Shown here piece after piece: positions 10,302 through 19,438 of a stretch of DNA of 59,693 nt. The translations under genes were made by a program, and so were the position numbers. Each line of letters begins with the position of its first letter. Position 1 is the first letter of the stretch. The notes under the pieces were generated by a model that saw nothing but the letters and a program-made list of their open reading frames with translations, searched no databases and had not been told where the DNA came from. Source of the stretch: Pseudomonadota bacterium (GTDB lineage: Bacteria > Pseudomonadota > Gammaproteobacteria > Burkholderiales > Burkholderiaceae_C); assembly GCA_021848345.1 (NCBI GenBank), contig JAJZUV010000020.1:1-59693 (forward strand). The letters run 5' to 3'.

Positions 10302-10359
10302 CCCCGCTCCGGCGCCGGCCGGACCGGGGCCCGGACATCGGCTTGCACATCGAAAAGGA

Positions 10360-10373
10360 TTGATACAACGCAA
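10360..10373. promoter_or_regulatory. Candidate FNR/ANR site before ccoI
   Basis: TTGAT-ACAA-CGCAA has a perfect left half-site and a partial right half-site compared with the FNR consensus TTGAT-N4-ATCAA. A TAGCAT box (10396-10401) lies downstream in the position of a -10. If FNR activates from -41.5, transcription would begin at about 10408, the first base of the ccoI ATG. Confidence 0.45.
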
Positions 10374-10407
10374 GGTGTCGCCGCGGCGCGCTGCCTAGCA
10401 TGCCGCC

Positions 10408-13044
10408 ATGCGAACCCTCGACGGCATGGCGGCGGCGGCGCAGGCGGCGTGGCCGCCCGCGGGCGCGGGGCTGCCCGCGTCCGACGCGCAGCCCCGCGAG
10501 GCGCGTTGCTTCCACTGCGCCGAGCCCCTGCCCGCGCAGCCGGCGAGCGCCTCGATCGAGGGCTCCACGCGCTGGTTCTGCTGCGGCGGCTGCGCCGCGG
10601 CCGCGCAGGTCATCGCCTCCGGCGGCCTGTGCGCCTATTACGACAAGAACAGCGGGCCGGCGCGCCCGGCGCTGGGCGAGCAGGCCATCGAGCGCCTGCG
10701 CGAGCAGTGGCAGGCGCTGGCCGACCCCGAGTTCCTGCGCGCATTCGCCACCGACCTGGGGGACGGCGTCTGGCGCACCCTGGTGGCGGTGGAGGGGATT
10801 CACTGCGGGGCCTGCGTGTGGCTGATCGAGCGCCACCTGCAGAGCCTTCCCGGCGTGCGCACGGCGGCGGTCAACTACGCCACCCGGCGCGTGCTGCTGG
10901 AATGGGACGACTCCCGCGTGCACCTGGGCGAATTGCTCGAGGCCCTGGCGCGCATCGGCTACCAGCCCTCGCCCAACGTGCGCCACGCCAGCGAGGTGAG
11001 CCAACGCCGCGAGTCTCGCCTGGCGCTGCTGCGCACGTTGGTGGCCTGGCTGGCGATGATGCAGGTGATGATGCTGGCCTGGCCGGGGTACAGCGCCGAC
11101 GGCCTGCTCAACGGCGCCGAGACGGCGATCTTCCGCTGGGCGAGCTTGTCGATCACGCTTCCTGCCTTGCTGTTCTCGGGCTGGAGTTTCCTGGGCGGCA
11201 GCCTGCGCGACCTGCGCATGCGCCGCCTGGGCATGGACGTGCCGGTTGTGCTGGGCCTGTGGGGGGCCTTCCTGGCCAGCGCCGCCAGCGTGCTGCGCGG
11301 CAGCGGGCCCGTGTACTTCGATTCGGTGACCATGTTCCTGGCGCTGGTGCTGAGCGCGCGCCTGATCGAGTCCAGCCTGCGCCGGCGCAGCGCCAACGCC
11401 GCCGATGAACTGCTGGAACAACTACCGGCCGCCGTGCGGCGTCGCGATGCCGACGGCGCCTGGCGGACGGTGGCCGTGGTGCGCCTGCGCGCGGGCGACG
11501 TGGTGCAGGTGCCCAGCGGCTCGCTGGTGCCGGTGGACGGCGAGGTGCTCGAAGGCGCCGGGCATACCGACGAGGCCTTGCTGACCGGGGAAAGCGAGCC
11601 GGTACCCAAGCAGGCGGGGAGCCGCGTGCTGGCGGGCAGCATGAACCTGGATTCGCCGCTGCTGGTGCGCGCGCTGGCGGCGGGGCAGGGCACGCGCATC
11701 GCGCAGATGGTGGAACTGCTCAACGGCGCGCTGGCGCACAAGCCGCGCGCGGCGGCGCTGGCCGACCGCGCGGCGCGGTTTTTCACCCTGGGCCTGTTGG
11801 CGGTGGCCGGCGTCACCGCGCTGTACTGGTGGCACGCCGATGCGACGCGCGCGCTGCCGGCGGTGATCGCCGTGCTGGTGGTGAGCTGCCCCTGCGCCTT
11901 GTCGCTGGCCATTCCGGCCGCGCTGGCGGCTTCCACCGCGCGCCTGTCGCGGGCCGGGGTGCTGGTGGCGCGCGGCCACGCGCTGGACGCGCTGGCGCAC
12001 GTGGATACCTGGGTGTTCGACAAGACGGGCACCCTGACACTGGGGCAGGGGCACGCGGTGCGCGTGCTGCCGCGCGAGGGCTGGGACGAGGCCGGGGTGA
12101 TGGAGCTGGCCGCGGCGCTGGAGCAGGGCGTGCAGCACCCGCTGGCGCTGGCCATCACGCGCCATGCCCAGCAACTGCGCGAGCGCGCCGGCGCCACCGG
12201 GCAGCCCGCTCCGGCCGACGAGCTCCGCGCGGTGCCCGGGCAGGGTCTGCTGGGCCGCTGCCAGGATCGCTGGTACGCGCTGGGGCGCGCGCTGCCGGGT
12301 GGCGACGGGGAGCCGGGCCGGGGCGCGGCGGCTTCGCGCGGGGAGGACGCCCCGGCGACAGGCACCCCGGCGTCGGCGGGTGGCACACGGCTGCAATTGC
12401 GGGAACTGGGCCGGGGGCCGACCGCGCCTGCATCGCCCTGGGAGGGCGGCGACCCCGGGCGGCTGCTCGCCGACATCGAGGTCACCGAGCAGTTGCGTCC
12501 GGGAGCGGCGCAGGCGCTGCGCGAGCTGCGCGCGCGTGCCGCCGGCATGCTGCTGCTCAGCGGGGACAAGCCGGCCAACGTGCGGGCCTGGGCCGAGCGC
12601 GTGGGGTTGAGCGAGGCGCACGGGGCCATGCTGCCGCAGGACAAGCTGGGGCGTGTGCGCGAGCTGCAGGCCCAGGGGCGGCGCGTGGCCATGGTGGGCG
12701 ACGGGGTCAACGACGCGCCCACGCTGGGCGCGGCGCAGGTGTCGGTGAGTTTCGCCAACGCCGCGCCCATCGCGCGCGCCGGCGCCGACGTGGTGCTGGG
12801 TTTCGACGACATGCGCGCCTTGCCTCTGCTGGTGGACGTGGCGCGGCGAACCCAGCGCGTGATGCGCCAGAACATGGCCTGGGCGCTGGCCTACAACGCG
12901 GTGTTCGTGCCGCTGGCGGCGGCCGGGCGCATCTCGCCGCTGTGGGCGGCGGTGGGCATGAGCGTCTCGTCGCTGCTGGTGGTGCTCAACTCGGCGCGCC
13001 TGGCCTGGGCGCATCGCACGGAGGCCGCATGGACGCATCGCTGA
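10408..13044 (+). CDS. ccoI: Copper-translocating P-type ATPase for cbb3 oxidase assembly (CcoI/FixI)
   Basis: An 878-residue P1B-type ATPase. The N-terminus has the CcoI-specific cysteine-rich metal region (CFHC at 34-37, WFCCGGC near 57-61). A heavy-metal-associated domain follows with HCGAC (132-136). The membrane CPC motif is at 494-496 (SCPCALSLAIP), the phosphorylation site DKTGTLT starts at D538, LTGES lies in the actuator domain, and GDGVNDAP is at about 764-771. It exports copper across the inner membrane for insertion into the CcoN binuclear centre. ccoS overlaps its 3' end by 16 bp. A poorly conserved Gly/Pro/Ala-rich insertion lies near residues 630-680. An alternative start is M7. 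Confidence 0.95.
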   Translation: MRTLDGMAAAAQAAWPPAGAGLPASDAQPREARCFHCAEPLPAQPASASIEGSTRWFCCGGCAAAAQVIASGGLCAYYDKNSGPARPALGEQAIERLREQWQALADPEFLRAFATDLGDGVWRTLVAVEGIHCGACVWLIERHLQSLPGVRTAAVNYATRRVLLEWDDSRVHLGELLEALARIGYQPSPNVRHASEVSQRRESRLALLRTLVAWLAMMQVMMLAWPGYSADGLLNGAETAIFRWASLSITLPALLFSGWSFLGGSLRDLRMRRLGMDVPVVLGLWGAFLASAASVLRGSGPVYFDSVTMFLALVLSARLIESSLRRRSANAADELLEQLPAAVRRRDADGAWRTVAVVRLRAGDVVQVPSGSLVPVDGEVLEGAGHTDEALLTGESEPVPKQAGSRVLAGSMNLDSPLLVRALAAGQGTRIAQMVELLNGALAHKPRAAALADRAARFFTLGLLAVAGVTALYWWHADATRALPAVIAVLVVSCPCALSLAIPAALAASTARLSRAGVLVARGHALDALAHVDTWVFDKTGTLTLGQGHAVRVLPREGWDEAGVMELAAALEQGVQHPLALAITRHAQQLRERAGATGQPAPADELRAVPGQGLLGRCQDRWYALGRALPGGDGEPGRGAAASRGEDAPATGTPASAGGTRLQLRELGRGPTAPASPWEGGDPGRLLADIEVTEQLRPGAAQALRELRARAAGMLLLSGDKPANVRAWAERVGLSEAHGAMLPQDKLGRVRELQAQGRRVAMVGDGVNDAPTLGAAQVSVSFANAAPIARAGADVVLGFDDMRALPLLVDVARRTQRVMRQNMAWALAYNAVFVPLAAAGRISPLWAAVGMSVSSLLVVLNSARLAWAHRTEAAWTHR

Positions 13045-13214
13045 TGGTGCTCATTCCGATCAGCGTGGGCATCGTCGCGCTGATCCTGTGCGTGCTGTGG
13101 TGGGCCGCGCGCAGCGGCCAGTTCGACGACCTGGAAGGTCCCGCGCACGCCATCCTGATGGACGACGACAACCCCGTTCCGACGGCCGCGAAGTCCCCGG
13201 AATCCGACGCCTGA
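13029..13214 (+). CDS. ccoS: cbb3-type oxidase assembly protein CcoS
   Basis: A 61-residue single-span membrane protein starting inside the end of ccoI. One hydrophobic helix ([20 protein letters not shown]) is followed by the family signature [11 protein letters not shown], then an acidic segment (ILMDDDN). CcoS works with CcoI in placing cofactors into cbb3 oxidase. The overlap with ccoI implies translational coupling. Confidence 0.93.
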   Translation: MDASLMVLIPISVGIVALILCVLWWAARSGQFDDLEGPAHAILMDDDNPVPTAAKSPESDA

Positions 13215-13255
13215 AGGGCCTCGGGGCGTCGCTTTTCGACGCATCTCAACGCGTC

Positions 13256-13269
13256 TTGACACATGTCAA
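13256..13269. promoter_or_regulatory. FNR/ANR box upstream of ccoN
   Basis: TTGAC-ACAT-GTCAA has two perfectly symmetric half-sites and matches the FNR-family consensus except for T to C at the inner position, a frequent variant. A GATACC box (13290-13295) sits where a -10 would be, giving a predicted start near 13302-13304 with the site centred near -41, a class II activation layout. The fnr gene lies 5 kb away in this window. Confidence 0.75.
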
Positions 13270-13377
13270 TCGCTCCCCGGGAGCGCTCCGATACCTTGGC
13301 GCCATCGTGCGCAGACGCGCGTTCGTTACTCACAAATCTGGATATTCGATGAACCGATTCCACGGGGTGGAGATGCC

Positions 13378-14826
13378 ATGAGTGCGCAAGCCTTGAGTCC
13401 GCAAACCTACAACTACGCGGTGGTCCGCAAGTTCACCGTGATGACCCTGGTCTGGGCCGTGGTCGGCATGCTGGTGGGCATTGTCATCGCCGCCCAGCTG
13501 ATCTGGCCCGACATGACCTATGGTCTGCCGTGGCTGAGCTGGGGGCGCATCCGCCCGGTGCACACCAACGGCGTGATCTTCGGCTTCGGCGGCACGGCGC
13601 TGTTCGCCACTTCCTACTACGTGGTGCAGCGCACCTGCCAGGCCCGGCTGTTCGCGCCGGCGCTGGCCGAGTTCACCTTCTGGGGCTGGACCGCGGTGAT
13701 CGTGCTGTGCGCCATCACCTATCCGCTGGGCTACACCAGCGGCAAGGAATACGCGGAGCAGGAATGGCCCATCAGCATTCTCATCGTGCTGGTGTGGGTG
13801 GCCTACGCGATCGTGTTCTTCGGCACGGTGATCAAGCGCAAGACCCGGCACATCTACGTGGCCAACTGGTTCTTCGGCGCCTACATCATCACCATCGCGC
13901 TGCTGTACATCGTCAACAACATCAAGCTGCCGGTGAGCTGGACCTCGTTCAGCAGCTACTCGGCCTACGGCGGCGCGCAGGACGCGATGATCCAGTGGTG
14001 GTACGGCCATAACGCGGTGGGCTTTTTCCTCACCGTGTCCTTCCTGGGCATGATGTACTACTTCATCCCCAAGCAGGCCGAGCGTCCGATCTACTCCTAC
14101 CGCCTGTCCATCGTGCACTTCTGGGCGCTGACCTTCGTGTACATGTGGGCCGGCCCGCACCACCTGCTCTACACCGCGCTGCCCGACTGGGCGCAGTCGC
14201 TGGGCATGGTGTTCTCGCTGATCCTGCTGGCGCCGAGCTGGGGCGGCATGATCAACGGCATCATGACCCTGTCGGGCGCCTGGCACAAGCTGCGCGACGA
14301 CCCGATCCTGAAGTTCCTGATCACCGCGCTGTCCTTCTACGGCATGTCGACCTTCGAGGGGCCGATGCTGTCGATCAAGACGGTCAGCGGCCTGGCCCAC
14401 TACACCGACTGGATCATCGGCCACGTGCACTCGGGCGCGATGGGCTGGGTGGGCATGATCACCATGGGCAGCCTGTACTACATGATTCCGCGCCTGTGGG
14501 GCCAGACCCGCATGTGGAGCGTGCGCCTGATCGACTGGCACTTCTGGACCGCCACCATCGGCGTGGTGCTGTACATCGCGTCCATGTGGGTGGCCGGGGT
14601 CACCGAGGGCCTGATGTGGCGCGCCATGCAGCCGGACGGCACGCTGACCTACAGCTTCATCGAGTCCATCGTGGCGGTCAAGCCGCTGTACTACATCCGC
14701 CTGCTCGGTGGCGTGATCTACCTGTTCGGCATGTGCCTGATGGTCTACAACAGCTGGCGCACGATCCGCCAGGGCCAGGCCGTGGACGCCCCGATCCCGC
14801 AGCTGGCCGGCGCCCACGCCGCCTGA
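13378..14826 (+). CDS. ccoN: cbb3-type cytochrome c oxidase subunit I
   Basis: A 482-residue, roughly 12-helix heme-copper oxidase subunit. Histidine ligands appear in the expected segments: [12 protein letters not shown] (low-spin heme), [11 protein letters not shown] and [14 protein letters not shown] (CuB), and [12 protein letters not shown] (heme b/b3). It reduces O2 at the b3-CuB centre with high affinity and pumps protons. GGTGGAGA precedes ATG 13378. It heads the ccoNOQPG-fixH operon and is preceded by an FNR box. The start ATG overlaps the stop of an 11-codon upstream frame (13349-13381) as ATGA. Confidence 0.98.
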   Translation: MSAQALSPQTYNYAVVRKFTVMTLVWAVVGMLVGIVIAAQLIWPDMTYGLPWLSWGRIRPVHTNGVIFGFGGTALFATSYYVVQRTCQARLFAPALAEFTFWGWTAVIVLCAITYPLGYTSGKEYAEQEWPISILIVLVWVAYAIVFFGTVIKRKTRHIYVANWFFGAYIITIALLYIVNNIKLPVSWTSFSSYSAYGGAQDAMIQWWYGHNAVGFFLTVSFLGMMYYFIPKQAERPIYSYRLSIVHFWALTFVYMWAGPHHLLYTALPDWAQSLGMVFSLILLAPSWGGMINGIMTLSGAWHKLRDDPILKFLITALSFYGMSTFEGPMLSIKTVSGLAHYTDWIIGHVHSGAMGWVGMITMGSLYYMIPRLWGQTRMWSVRLIDWHFWTATIGVVLYIASMWVAGVTEGLMWRAMQPDGTLTYSFIESIVAVKPLYYIRLLGGVIYLFGMCLMVYNSWRTIRQGQAVDAPIPQLAGAHAA

Positions 14827-14860
14827 TGCGCGCGAAGCGACAACAAGGAGAAACGCCATC

Positions 14861-15487
14861 ATGGCAAGTCTGAAAATCAGCCACGAGGCCATCGAGAAAA
14901 ACGTCGGCCTGATGATCGTGCTGGTCGCGCTGGTGGTCAGCGTGGCCGGCTTCGTGCAACTGCTTCCGATGTTCTTCGACAAGGCCACCACCACGCCGCT
15001 GCCGGGCATGAAGCCCTACACCGCGCTGGAACTGGCCGGGCGCGACGTCTACGTGGCGGAGGGCTGCTATCTGTGCCACTCGCAGATGATCCGTCCGCTG
15101 CGCGCCGAGGTGGAGCGCTACGGCCACTATTCGGTGGCCGGCGAGTCGGTGTGGGACCACCCCTTCCAGTGGGGCAGCAAGCGCAACGGTCCCGACCTGG
15201 CGCGCGTGGGCGGCAAGTACTCGGACGAATGGCTGCGCATCCACATGCGCGAGCCTCGCGACGTGGTGCCGGAAAGCACCATGCCGGCCTATCCCTGGCT
15301 GCAGCACAAGCCGGCCGACGACGGGCTGATCCGCCAGCGCATGCGCACGCTGCGCGAGCTGGGCGTGCCCTACACCGACGCCGAGATCGCCGCCGCGCCG
15401 GCCGAGCTCCAGGGCAAGACCCAGGAGGACGCGCTGGTGGCCTACCTGCAAAGCCTGGGCCGCGCACTGTCCGGCACGCATTCCTGA
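14861..15487 (+). CDS. ccoO: cbb3-type cytochrome c oxidase subunit II (monoheme cytochrome c)
   Basis: A 208-residue membrane-anchored cytochrome. One N-terminal transmembrane helix ([22 protein letters not shown]) is followed by a periplasmic domain with the covalent heme motif CYLCH at 69-73. The conserved [32 protein letters not shown] and MPAYPWL (distal methionine) segments match CcoO. An AAGGAG ribosome binding site precedes it, 34 bp after ccoN. It accepts electrons from CcoP and passes them to CcoN. Confidence 0.98.
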   Translation: MASLKISHEAIEKNVGLMIVLVALVVSVAGFVQLLPMFFDKATTTPLPGMKPYTALELAGRDVYVAEGCYLCHSQMIRPLRAEVERYGHYSVAGESVWDHPFQWGSKRNGPDLARVGGKYSDEWLRIHMREPRDVVPESTMPAYPWLQHKPADDGLIRQRMRTLRELGVPYTDAEIAAAPAELQGKTQEDALVAYLQSLGRALSGTHS

Positions 15488-15505
15488 TCCGCGGGAGAGC
15501 CCACC

Positions 15506-15706
15506 ATGAACCTGTTGGCCCTGTTCGGAAGCATCACGACGGTGATGGCCTTCGCGGCCTTCGTCGGCATCGCCTGGATGGCCTACGCGCCGCGTTTCGC
15601 CGCGCGCCACCAGCGCGACGCGCTGATCCCCTTCCTCGACTCGCAGCTTCCGTCCGATTCCGGGACGGAACCGGAGGCTCGCGTGTCCACCTCCACCAAG
15701 GCCTGA
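15506..15706 (+). CDS. ccoQ: cbb3-type oxidase small subunit CcoQ/FixQ
   Basis: A 66-residue protein with one N-terminal membrane helix (LALFGSITTVMAFAAFVGIAWMAY) and a short charged cytoplasmic tail, standing between ccoO and ccoP as in canonical ccoNOQP operons. Sequence conservation of CcoQ is low; size, topology and position carry the call. It is thought to stabilise the complex. Confidence 0.88.
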   Translation: MNLLALFGSITTVMAFAAFVGIAWMAYAPRFAARHQRDALIPFLDSQLPSDSGTEPEARVSTSTKA

Positions 15707-15722
15707 GCCGGCCTCCGACATC

Positions 15723-16655
15723 ATGAACCAGTTCACTTCTCCCGCCTGGGCGTACTGGATCGGCGCGGTGACCATCGTCTCGCTGATCGCGCTGTTCGTG
15801 TTCCTGCGCGCCACCGCGCGGCAGACCGTGTTCCGCGACGACAAGGGGCAGGTGATCGCCACCACCGGCCACGTGTGGGACGACGACCTGCAGGAGTTCA
15901 ACAACCCGCTGCCGCGCTGGTGGATGGGCCTGTTCGTGCTCACGCTGGTGTTCGCGGCGCTGTACCTGGTGCTGTACCCCGGGCTGGCCTTCTGGGGCGG
16001 CGCGCTGGGCTTCACCAGCGACAAGATGTACCAGCAGGAGTCGCACGCCTACGAGCAGCGCATCGCGCCCATCTACGCCGCCTACAACAAGCTGGACGTC
16101 GCGCAGTTGTCCAAGGATCCTGCCGCCATGGCCACCGGCCAGCGCATGTTCCTGACCTACTGCGCCCAGTGCCACGGCTCGGACGCCGGCGGCAGCAAGG
16201 GCTTCCCCAACCTGACCGTGCAGGACGAGAAGAGCTTTCTCTACGGCAATCAGCCGGCGACCCTGGTGCAGACCATCACCGAGGGGCGCCAGGGCATGAT
16301 GCCGCCGATGGGCCAGGCGCTGGGCAGCAAGCAGGCGGTGACCGAAGTCGCCAACTACGTGCGCAGCCTGTCCGGCCTGAGCCATGACGCGCGGCTCGCC
16401 ACGCTGGGCAAGCCGCTGTTCGCGGCCAACTGCGCGGCCTGCCACGGCGCCGGCGGCGTGGGCAACCAGATGATCGGTGCGCCCAACCTCACCGACCAGA
16501 ACTGGCTGTACGGATCGAGCCTGCAGACCATCGAGGAAACCATCGACGGCGGGCGTATGGGTCACATGCCGGCGCAGAAGGGCAACCTCGACGCGGACAA
16601 GATCCACGTGCTGGCCGCCTACGTCTACGGCCTGAGCCACGGCGGCCATCGATGA
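15723..16655 (+). CDS. ccoP: cbb3-type cytochrome c oxidase subunit III (diheme cytochrome c)
   Basis: A 310-residue protein with two N-terminal membrane helices (YWIGAVTIVSLIALFVF and WMGLFVLTLVFAALYLVLYP) and two cytochrome c domains, with heme motifs CAQCH (147-151) and CAACH (237-241). The VWDDDLQEFNNPLPRWW segment between the helices is a CcoP hallmark. It takes electrons from soluble or membrane cytochrome c and delivers them to CcoO. Its stop overlaps the ccoG start as ATGA, implying translational coupling. Confidence 0.97.
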   Translation: MNQFTSPAWAYWIGAVTIVSLIALFVFLRATARQTVFRDDKGQVIATTGHVWDDDLQEFNNPLPRWWMGLFVLTLVFAALYLVLYPGLAFWGGALGFTSDKMYQQESHAYEQRIAPIYAAYNKLDVAQLSKDPAAMATGQRMFLTYCAQCHGSDAGGSKGFPNLTVQDEKSFLYGNQPATLVQTITEGRQGMMPPMGQALGSKQAVTEVANYVRSLSGLSHDARLATLGKPLFAANCAACHGAGGVGNQMIGAPNLTDQNWLYGSSLQTIEETIDGGRMGHMPAQKGNLDADKIHVLAAYVYGLSHGGHR

Positions 16656-18073
16656 GCACCCCCGGAACACCGTCGCCGGGCAACGGGCTGCACGGCACCG
16701 AGGAGGTGCTGTACGAGGCGCGCCGGAAGATCTACGCGCGCTCGGTGACGGGGTTTTTCGCGCGCTGGCGGGTGGCCATGGTCTGGATCACCCAGATCGT
16801 GTTCTACGGCCTGCCGTGGCTGCGCTGGGACCAGCGCCAGGCCCTGCTGCTGGACCTGGTGCACCGCAAGTTCTACTTCTTCGGCCTGATCCTGTGGCCG
16901 CAGGACGTGATCTTCCTGGCGCTGCTGCTGATCATCTCGGCCTACGGCCTGTTCCTGTTCACCGCGGTGGCCGGGCGCCTGTTCTGCGGCTATGCGTGTC
17001 CGCAGACGGTGTACACGCAGATCTTCATGTGGATCGAGCATCGGGTGGAGGGCGACCGTCTGGCGCGCATCCGCCTGGACTCGCAGCCCATGAGCGCGCG
17101 CAAGTTCGCGCGCAAGGCGGCCAAGCACGCGCTGTGGATCGGCGTGGCGCTGTGGACGGGTTTCACCTTCGTCGGCTACTTCACCCCCATCCGCGTGCTG
17201 GCGCAGGAGGTGGTCACGCTCGGCCTGGGCGGCTGGGAGACCTTCTGGATCCTGTTCTACGGCTTCGCCACCTACGGCAACGCCGGGTTCATGCGCGAGC
17301 AGGTGTGCAAGTACATGTGCCCCTACGCGCGTTTCCAGTCGGTGATGTTCGATCGCGACACGCTGATCGTCACCTATGACCCGGAGCGCGGCGAGCCGCG
17401 CGGCAAGCGCAAGCGCGAGCTGCCCGCGCGCGCGCAGGGCAAGGGCGATTGCGTCGATTGCTCGATCTGCGTGCAGGTGTGTCCGACCGGCATCGACATC
17501 CGCGAGGGCCTGCAGTACATGTGCATCGGCTGCGGGGCCTGCGCCGACGCCTGCGACCAGGTGATGGACAAGATGAACACCCCGCGCGGGCTGATTCGCT
17601 ATTCCAGCGAGAACGCGCTGGAGAAGCACTGGACGAAGCGCCAGCAGTGGGCGCACCTGCTGCGCCCGCGCATCCTGATCTACAGCGCCATCCTGGTGGT
17701 CATGGTGGGGGTGTTCGTGGGCGGCCTGGCCATGCGCCAGACGGTCAAGCTGGACGTGATGCGGGATCGCCGTGTGCTGGCCCGCGAGATTCCCGGCGGG
17801 CTGCTGGAGAACGTCTACCAGGTGCAGCTGATGAACGCCTCGGACAAGCCGCGCCACATTCGATTCGAAGTGCAGGGGCCGCCCGGGCTGGTGGTGGTGC
17901 GCCCGAAGGAGGGGGTCGAGTTGGCCGCCTCCAGCAACGAGCTGCGCCCGCTGGAGCTGGCGATCCCCACCGACGGCGCGCGCAGCGGCGTCTACCACGT
18001 GGAGATCACCGCGCGCAGCGACGACGACGACCCGGTGAGCGTGCGCCATGACAGCACCTTCATCGTCCCCTGA
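16652..18073 (+). CDS. ccoG: cbb3 oxidase accessory protein CcoG (FixG/RdxA), polyferredoxin
   Basis: 473 residues with several membrane helices. The NapH/FixG-type motif FCGYACPQTVYTQ is followed by VCKYMCPYARFQ and then two 4Fe-4S ferredoxin motifs (CVDCSICVQVCP and CIGCGACADACD) in a cytoplasmic loop. The C-terminal Ig-like FixG domain (about 380-473) begins after the helix near WAHLLRPRILIYSAILVVM. CcoG is reported to reduce Cu(II) for cbb3 assembly. The start overlaps ccoP by 4 bp and the end overlaps the short fixH by 26 bp. Confidence 0.96.
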   Translation: MSTPGTPSPGNGLHGTEEVLYEARRKIYARSVTGFFARWRVAMVWITQIVFYGLPWLRWDQRQALLLDLVHRKFYFFGLILWPQDVIFLALLLIISAYGLFLFTAVAGRLFCGYACPQTVYTQIFMWIEHRVEGDRLARIRLDSQPMSARKFARKAAKHALWIGVALWTGFTFVGYFTPIRVLAQEVVTLGLGGWETFWILFYGFATYGNAGFMREQVCKYMCPYARFQSVMFDRDTLIVTYDPERGEPRGKRKRELPARAQGKGDCVDCSICVQVCPTGIDIREGLQYMCIGCGACADACDQVMDKMNTPRGLIRYSSENALEKHWTKRQQWAHLLRPRILIYSAILVVMVGVFVGGLAMRQTVKLDVMRDRRVLAREIPGGLLENVYQVQLMNASDKPRHIRFEVQGPPGLVVVRPKEGVELAASSNELRPLELAIPTDGARSGVYHVEITARSDDDDPVSVRHDSTFIVP

Positions 18074-18287
18074 GCCGGGGCCCGACGCGCGCCGCGCTGC
18101 CGCGCGTGCCTGGTGGCGCGTGCCGGTGCTGTGGCTGCTCATCGGTCTGTTCGCCGCGGTGATCGCGGCCAGCGTGGCCACGGTGATGATCGCGCGCCAC
18201 GCGGCCGACGAGGAGATCGAGGCGCCGGCGCGGGTGGTGCCCATCGTTCCGCCGAGCGCCGGCGCCTCGAAGGCCGAGCGCATCTGA
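18048..18287 (+). CDS. Short FixH/CcoH-like single-span membrane protein
   Basis: 79 residues. A Pro/Ser/Ala-rich N-terminal segment is followed by one membrane helix (VPVLWLLIGLFAAVIAASVATVMIA) and a short periplasmic tail. It overlaps ccoG by 26 bp, the place of fixH/ccoH in cco operons. Classical FixH is about 150-170 residues with a larger periplasmic domain, so this is a reduced form or a positional analogue. The identification rests on position and topology more than on sequence. Confidence 0.6.
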   Translation: MTAPSSSPEPGPDARRAAARAWWRVPVLWLLIGLFAAVIAASVATVMIARHAADEEIEAPARVVPIVPPSAGASKAERI

Positions 18288-18348
18288 GCCGGCGTGAACC
18301 CGTCCGTCCCGCGGCTGCCACGGCCGCCGCGTCACCAGGAGTCCGAGC

Positions 18349-18618
18349 ATGACCCGTTGCGATGCCGACTATCTGCGAGCCCTGTGGCCCGCCTTCCTGG
18401 TGGCGCTGCTGGCCAGCGCGGTGATGTTCAGCGTGCTGGACCCGGTGCGACACGCGCCCCCGGCGCTCGCGCATTGGCCGCCGGCGGTGCTGTACTCCCT
18501 GGGGTTCTTCGGCCAGTGGTTCGCCTGCTGGGCGGCCAGCGCGCTGAACCTTTGGCTGCTGGCGCGTCGCCCGCCGGGTGCCGGCGACGTGTTCGAGGAT
18601 TCGGACGGCGCGCGCTAG
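18349..18618 (+). CDS. Small two-helix membrane protein at the end of the cco operon
   Basis: 89 residues with two predicted membrane helices (LWPAFLVALLASAVMFSVLD and AVLYSLGFFGQWFACWAASALNLWLLA) joined by a short HAPPALAHWPP loop, and an acidic tail. I do not recognise a characterised family. It follows fixH by 61 bp in the same direction, with AGGAG before the ATG, and ends 23 bp before the convergent fnr stop, so it is probably co-expressed with cbb3 oxidase. A role in oxidase assembly is inference from position only. Confidence 0.72.
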   Translation: MTRCDADYLRALWPAFLVALLASAVMFSVLDPVRHAPPALAHWPPAVLYSLGFFGQWFACWAASALNLWLLARRPPGAGDVFEDSDGAR

Positions 18619-18641
18619 CGCGCCCGGCGCGAGGCGCGGTC

Positions 18642-19379
18642 TCAGGCCTCGTGATTGAGCAGTTCGGCCAGGCCGTCGCGGTTGGTGATGCGCACCTGGC
18701 GCTGGGCCACGTGGATCAGGCCGGCCTGGTGGAAACGCGACATCAGCCGGCTGACCGTTTCCAGCTTCAGGCCCAGGTAGCTTCCGATCTCCTCGCGGCT
18801 CATGCGCAGCACGAACTCGTCGGGCGACAGGCCGCGCGCCTTGTAGCGCTCGGACAGGTCCAGCAGGAAGCGCGCCAGGCGCTCGTCGGCCTGCATGCTG
18901 CCCAGCACGAACTGATCCTGCTGGGCCCGCGCCAGGCGGTTGCCGATCAGGCAGTGGATCTGGTGCTGCAGCGTGGGCAGTTCGCGCGCCGTGTTCTCGA
19001 GCACCCGCACGTCGATCTCGCAGGCCTCGCTGTCCTCCAGCGCGACCGACTCGGTCATGTAGATGCGGGTGGAAAAGCCTTCCAGACCCATCAATTCCCC
19101 GGGCACGTGGAAGCCCACGATCTGCTGGCGCCCGTCGGGGCTGCTCACCATGGACTTGAAGGAGCCCGCGTGCACCGAATACACCTTGTCCATCGACTGT
19201 CCGCTCTCGAACAGGCGCTCGCCCTTGGTCACGCGCACCGTGTTCTGCATGATGTCGCGCATGCGCTGCATCTCGTCGGTCGGCAGCGCGATCGGCAGGC
19301 AGAACCGGCTCTGAAAGCACACATCGCAGGGATGGGGCTTGTCCATACGATGCACGGTGGCGGCGGGCGTCAGCTTCAT
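18642..19379 (-). CDS. fnr: FNR-type oxygen-sensing transcriptional regulator
   Basis: 245 residues of the Crp/Fnr family. The four cysteines needed for the oxygen-labile 4Fe-4S cluster are present: C18, C21, C27 (C-x2-C-x5-C) and C120 (DSEACEI). A cyclic-nucleotide-binding-like beta roll is followed by the dimerisation helix and a C-terminal HTH with SREEIGSYLGLKLETVSRLMSRF. The recognition helix E..SR pattern is the one that reads TTGA(T/C) half-sites, matching the boxes found before ccoN and ccoI here. It is convergent with the cco operon and divergent from the TauE-like gene, with only 59 bp between the two starts. Confidence 0.95.
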   Translation of the reverse strand: MKLTPAATVHRMDKPHPCDVCFQSRFCLPIALPTDEMQRMRDIMQNTVRVTKGERLFESGQSMDKVYSVHAGSFKSMVSSPDGRQQIVGFHVPGELMGLEGFSTRIYMTESVALEDSEACEIDVRVLENTARELPTLQHQIHCLIGNRLARAQQDQFVLGSMQADERLARFLLDLSERYKARGLSPDEFVLRMSREEIGSYLGLKLETVSRLMSRFHQAGLIHVAQRQVRITNRDGLAELLNHEA

Positions 19380-19438
19380 GATCTAGGCTCTGAGAGTTAT
19401 TGTTTTTGTTATATCACGGAAAGTGCGAGGATTTTCTG

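Noticed and set aside
6837..10373. A very long open frame (over 1,100 codons) antisense to tex
   Set aside because: Its translation is Arg/Gly/His/Ala-rich without domains and mirrors third-position G+C bias of the real gene; tex on the plus strand has all family motifs.
19380..19438. Possible FNR autoregulatory site between fnr and the TauE-like gene
   Set aside because: The stretch is AT-rich, but the best match (TTTTG-TTAT-ATCAC) has only a partial right half-site.
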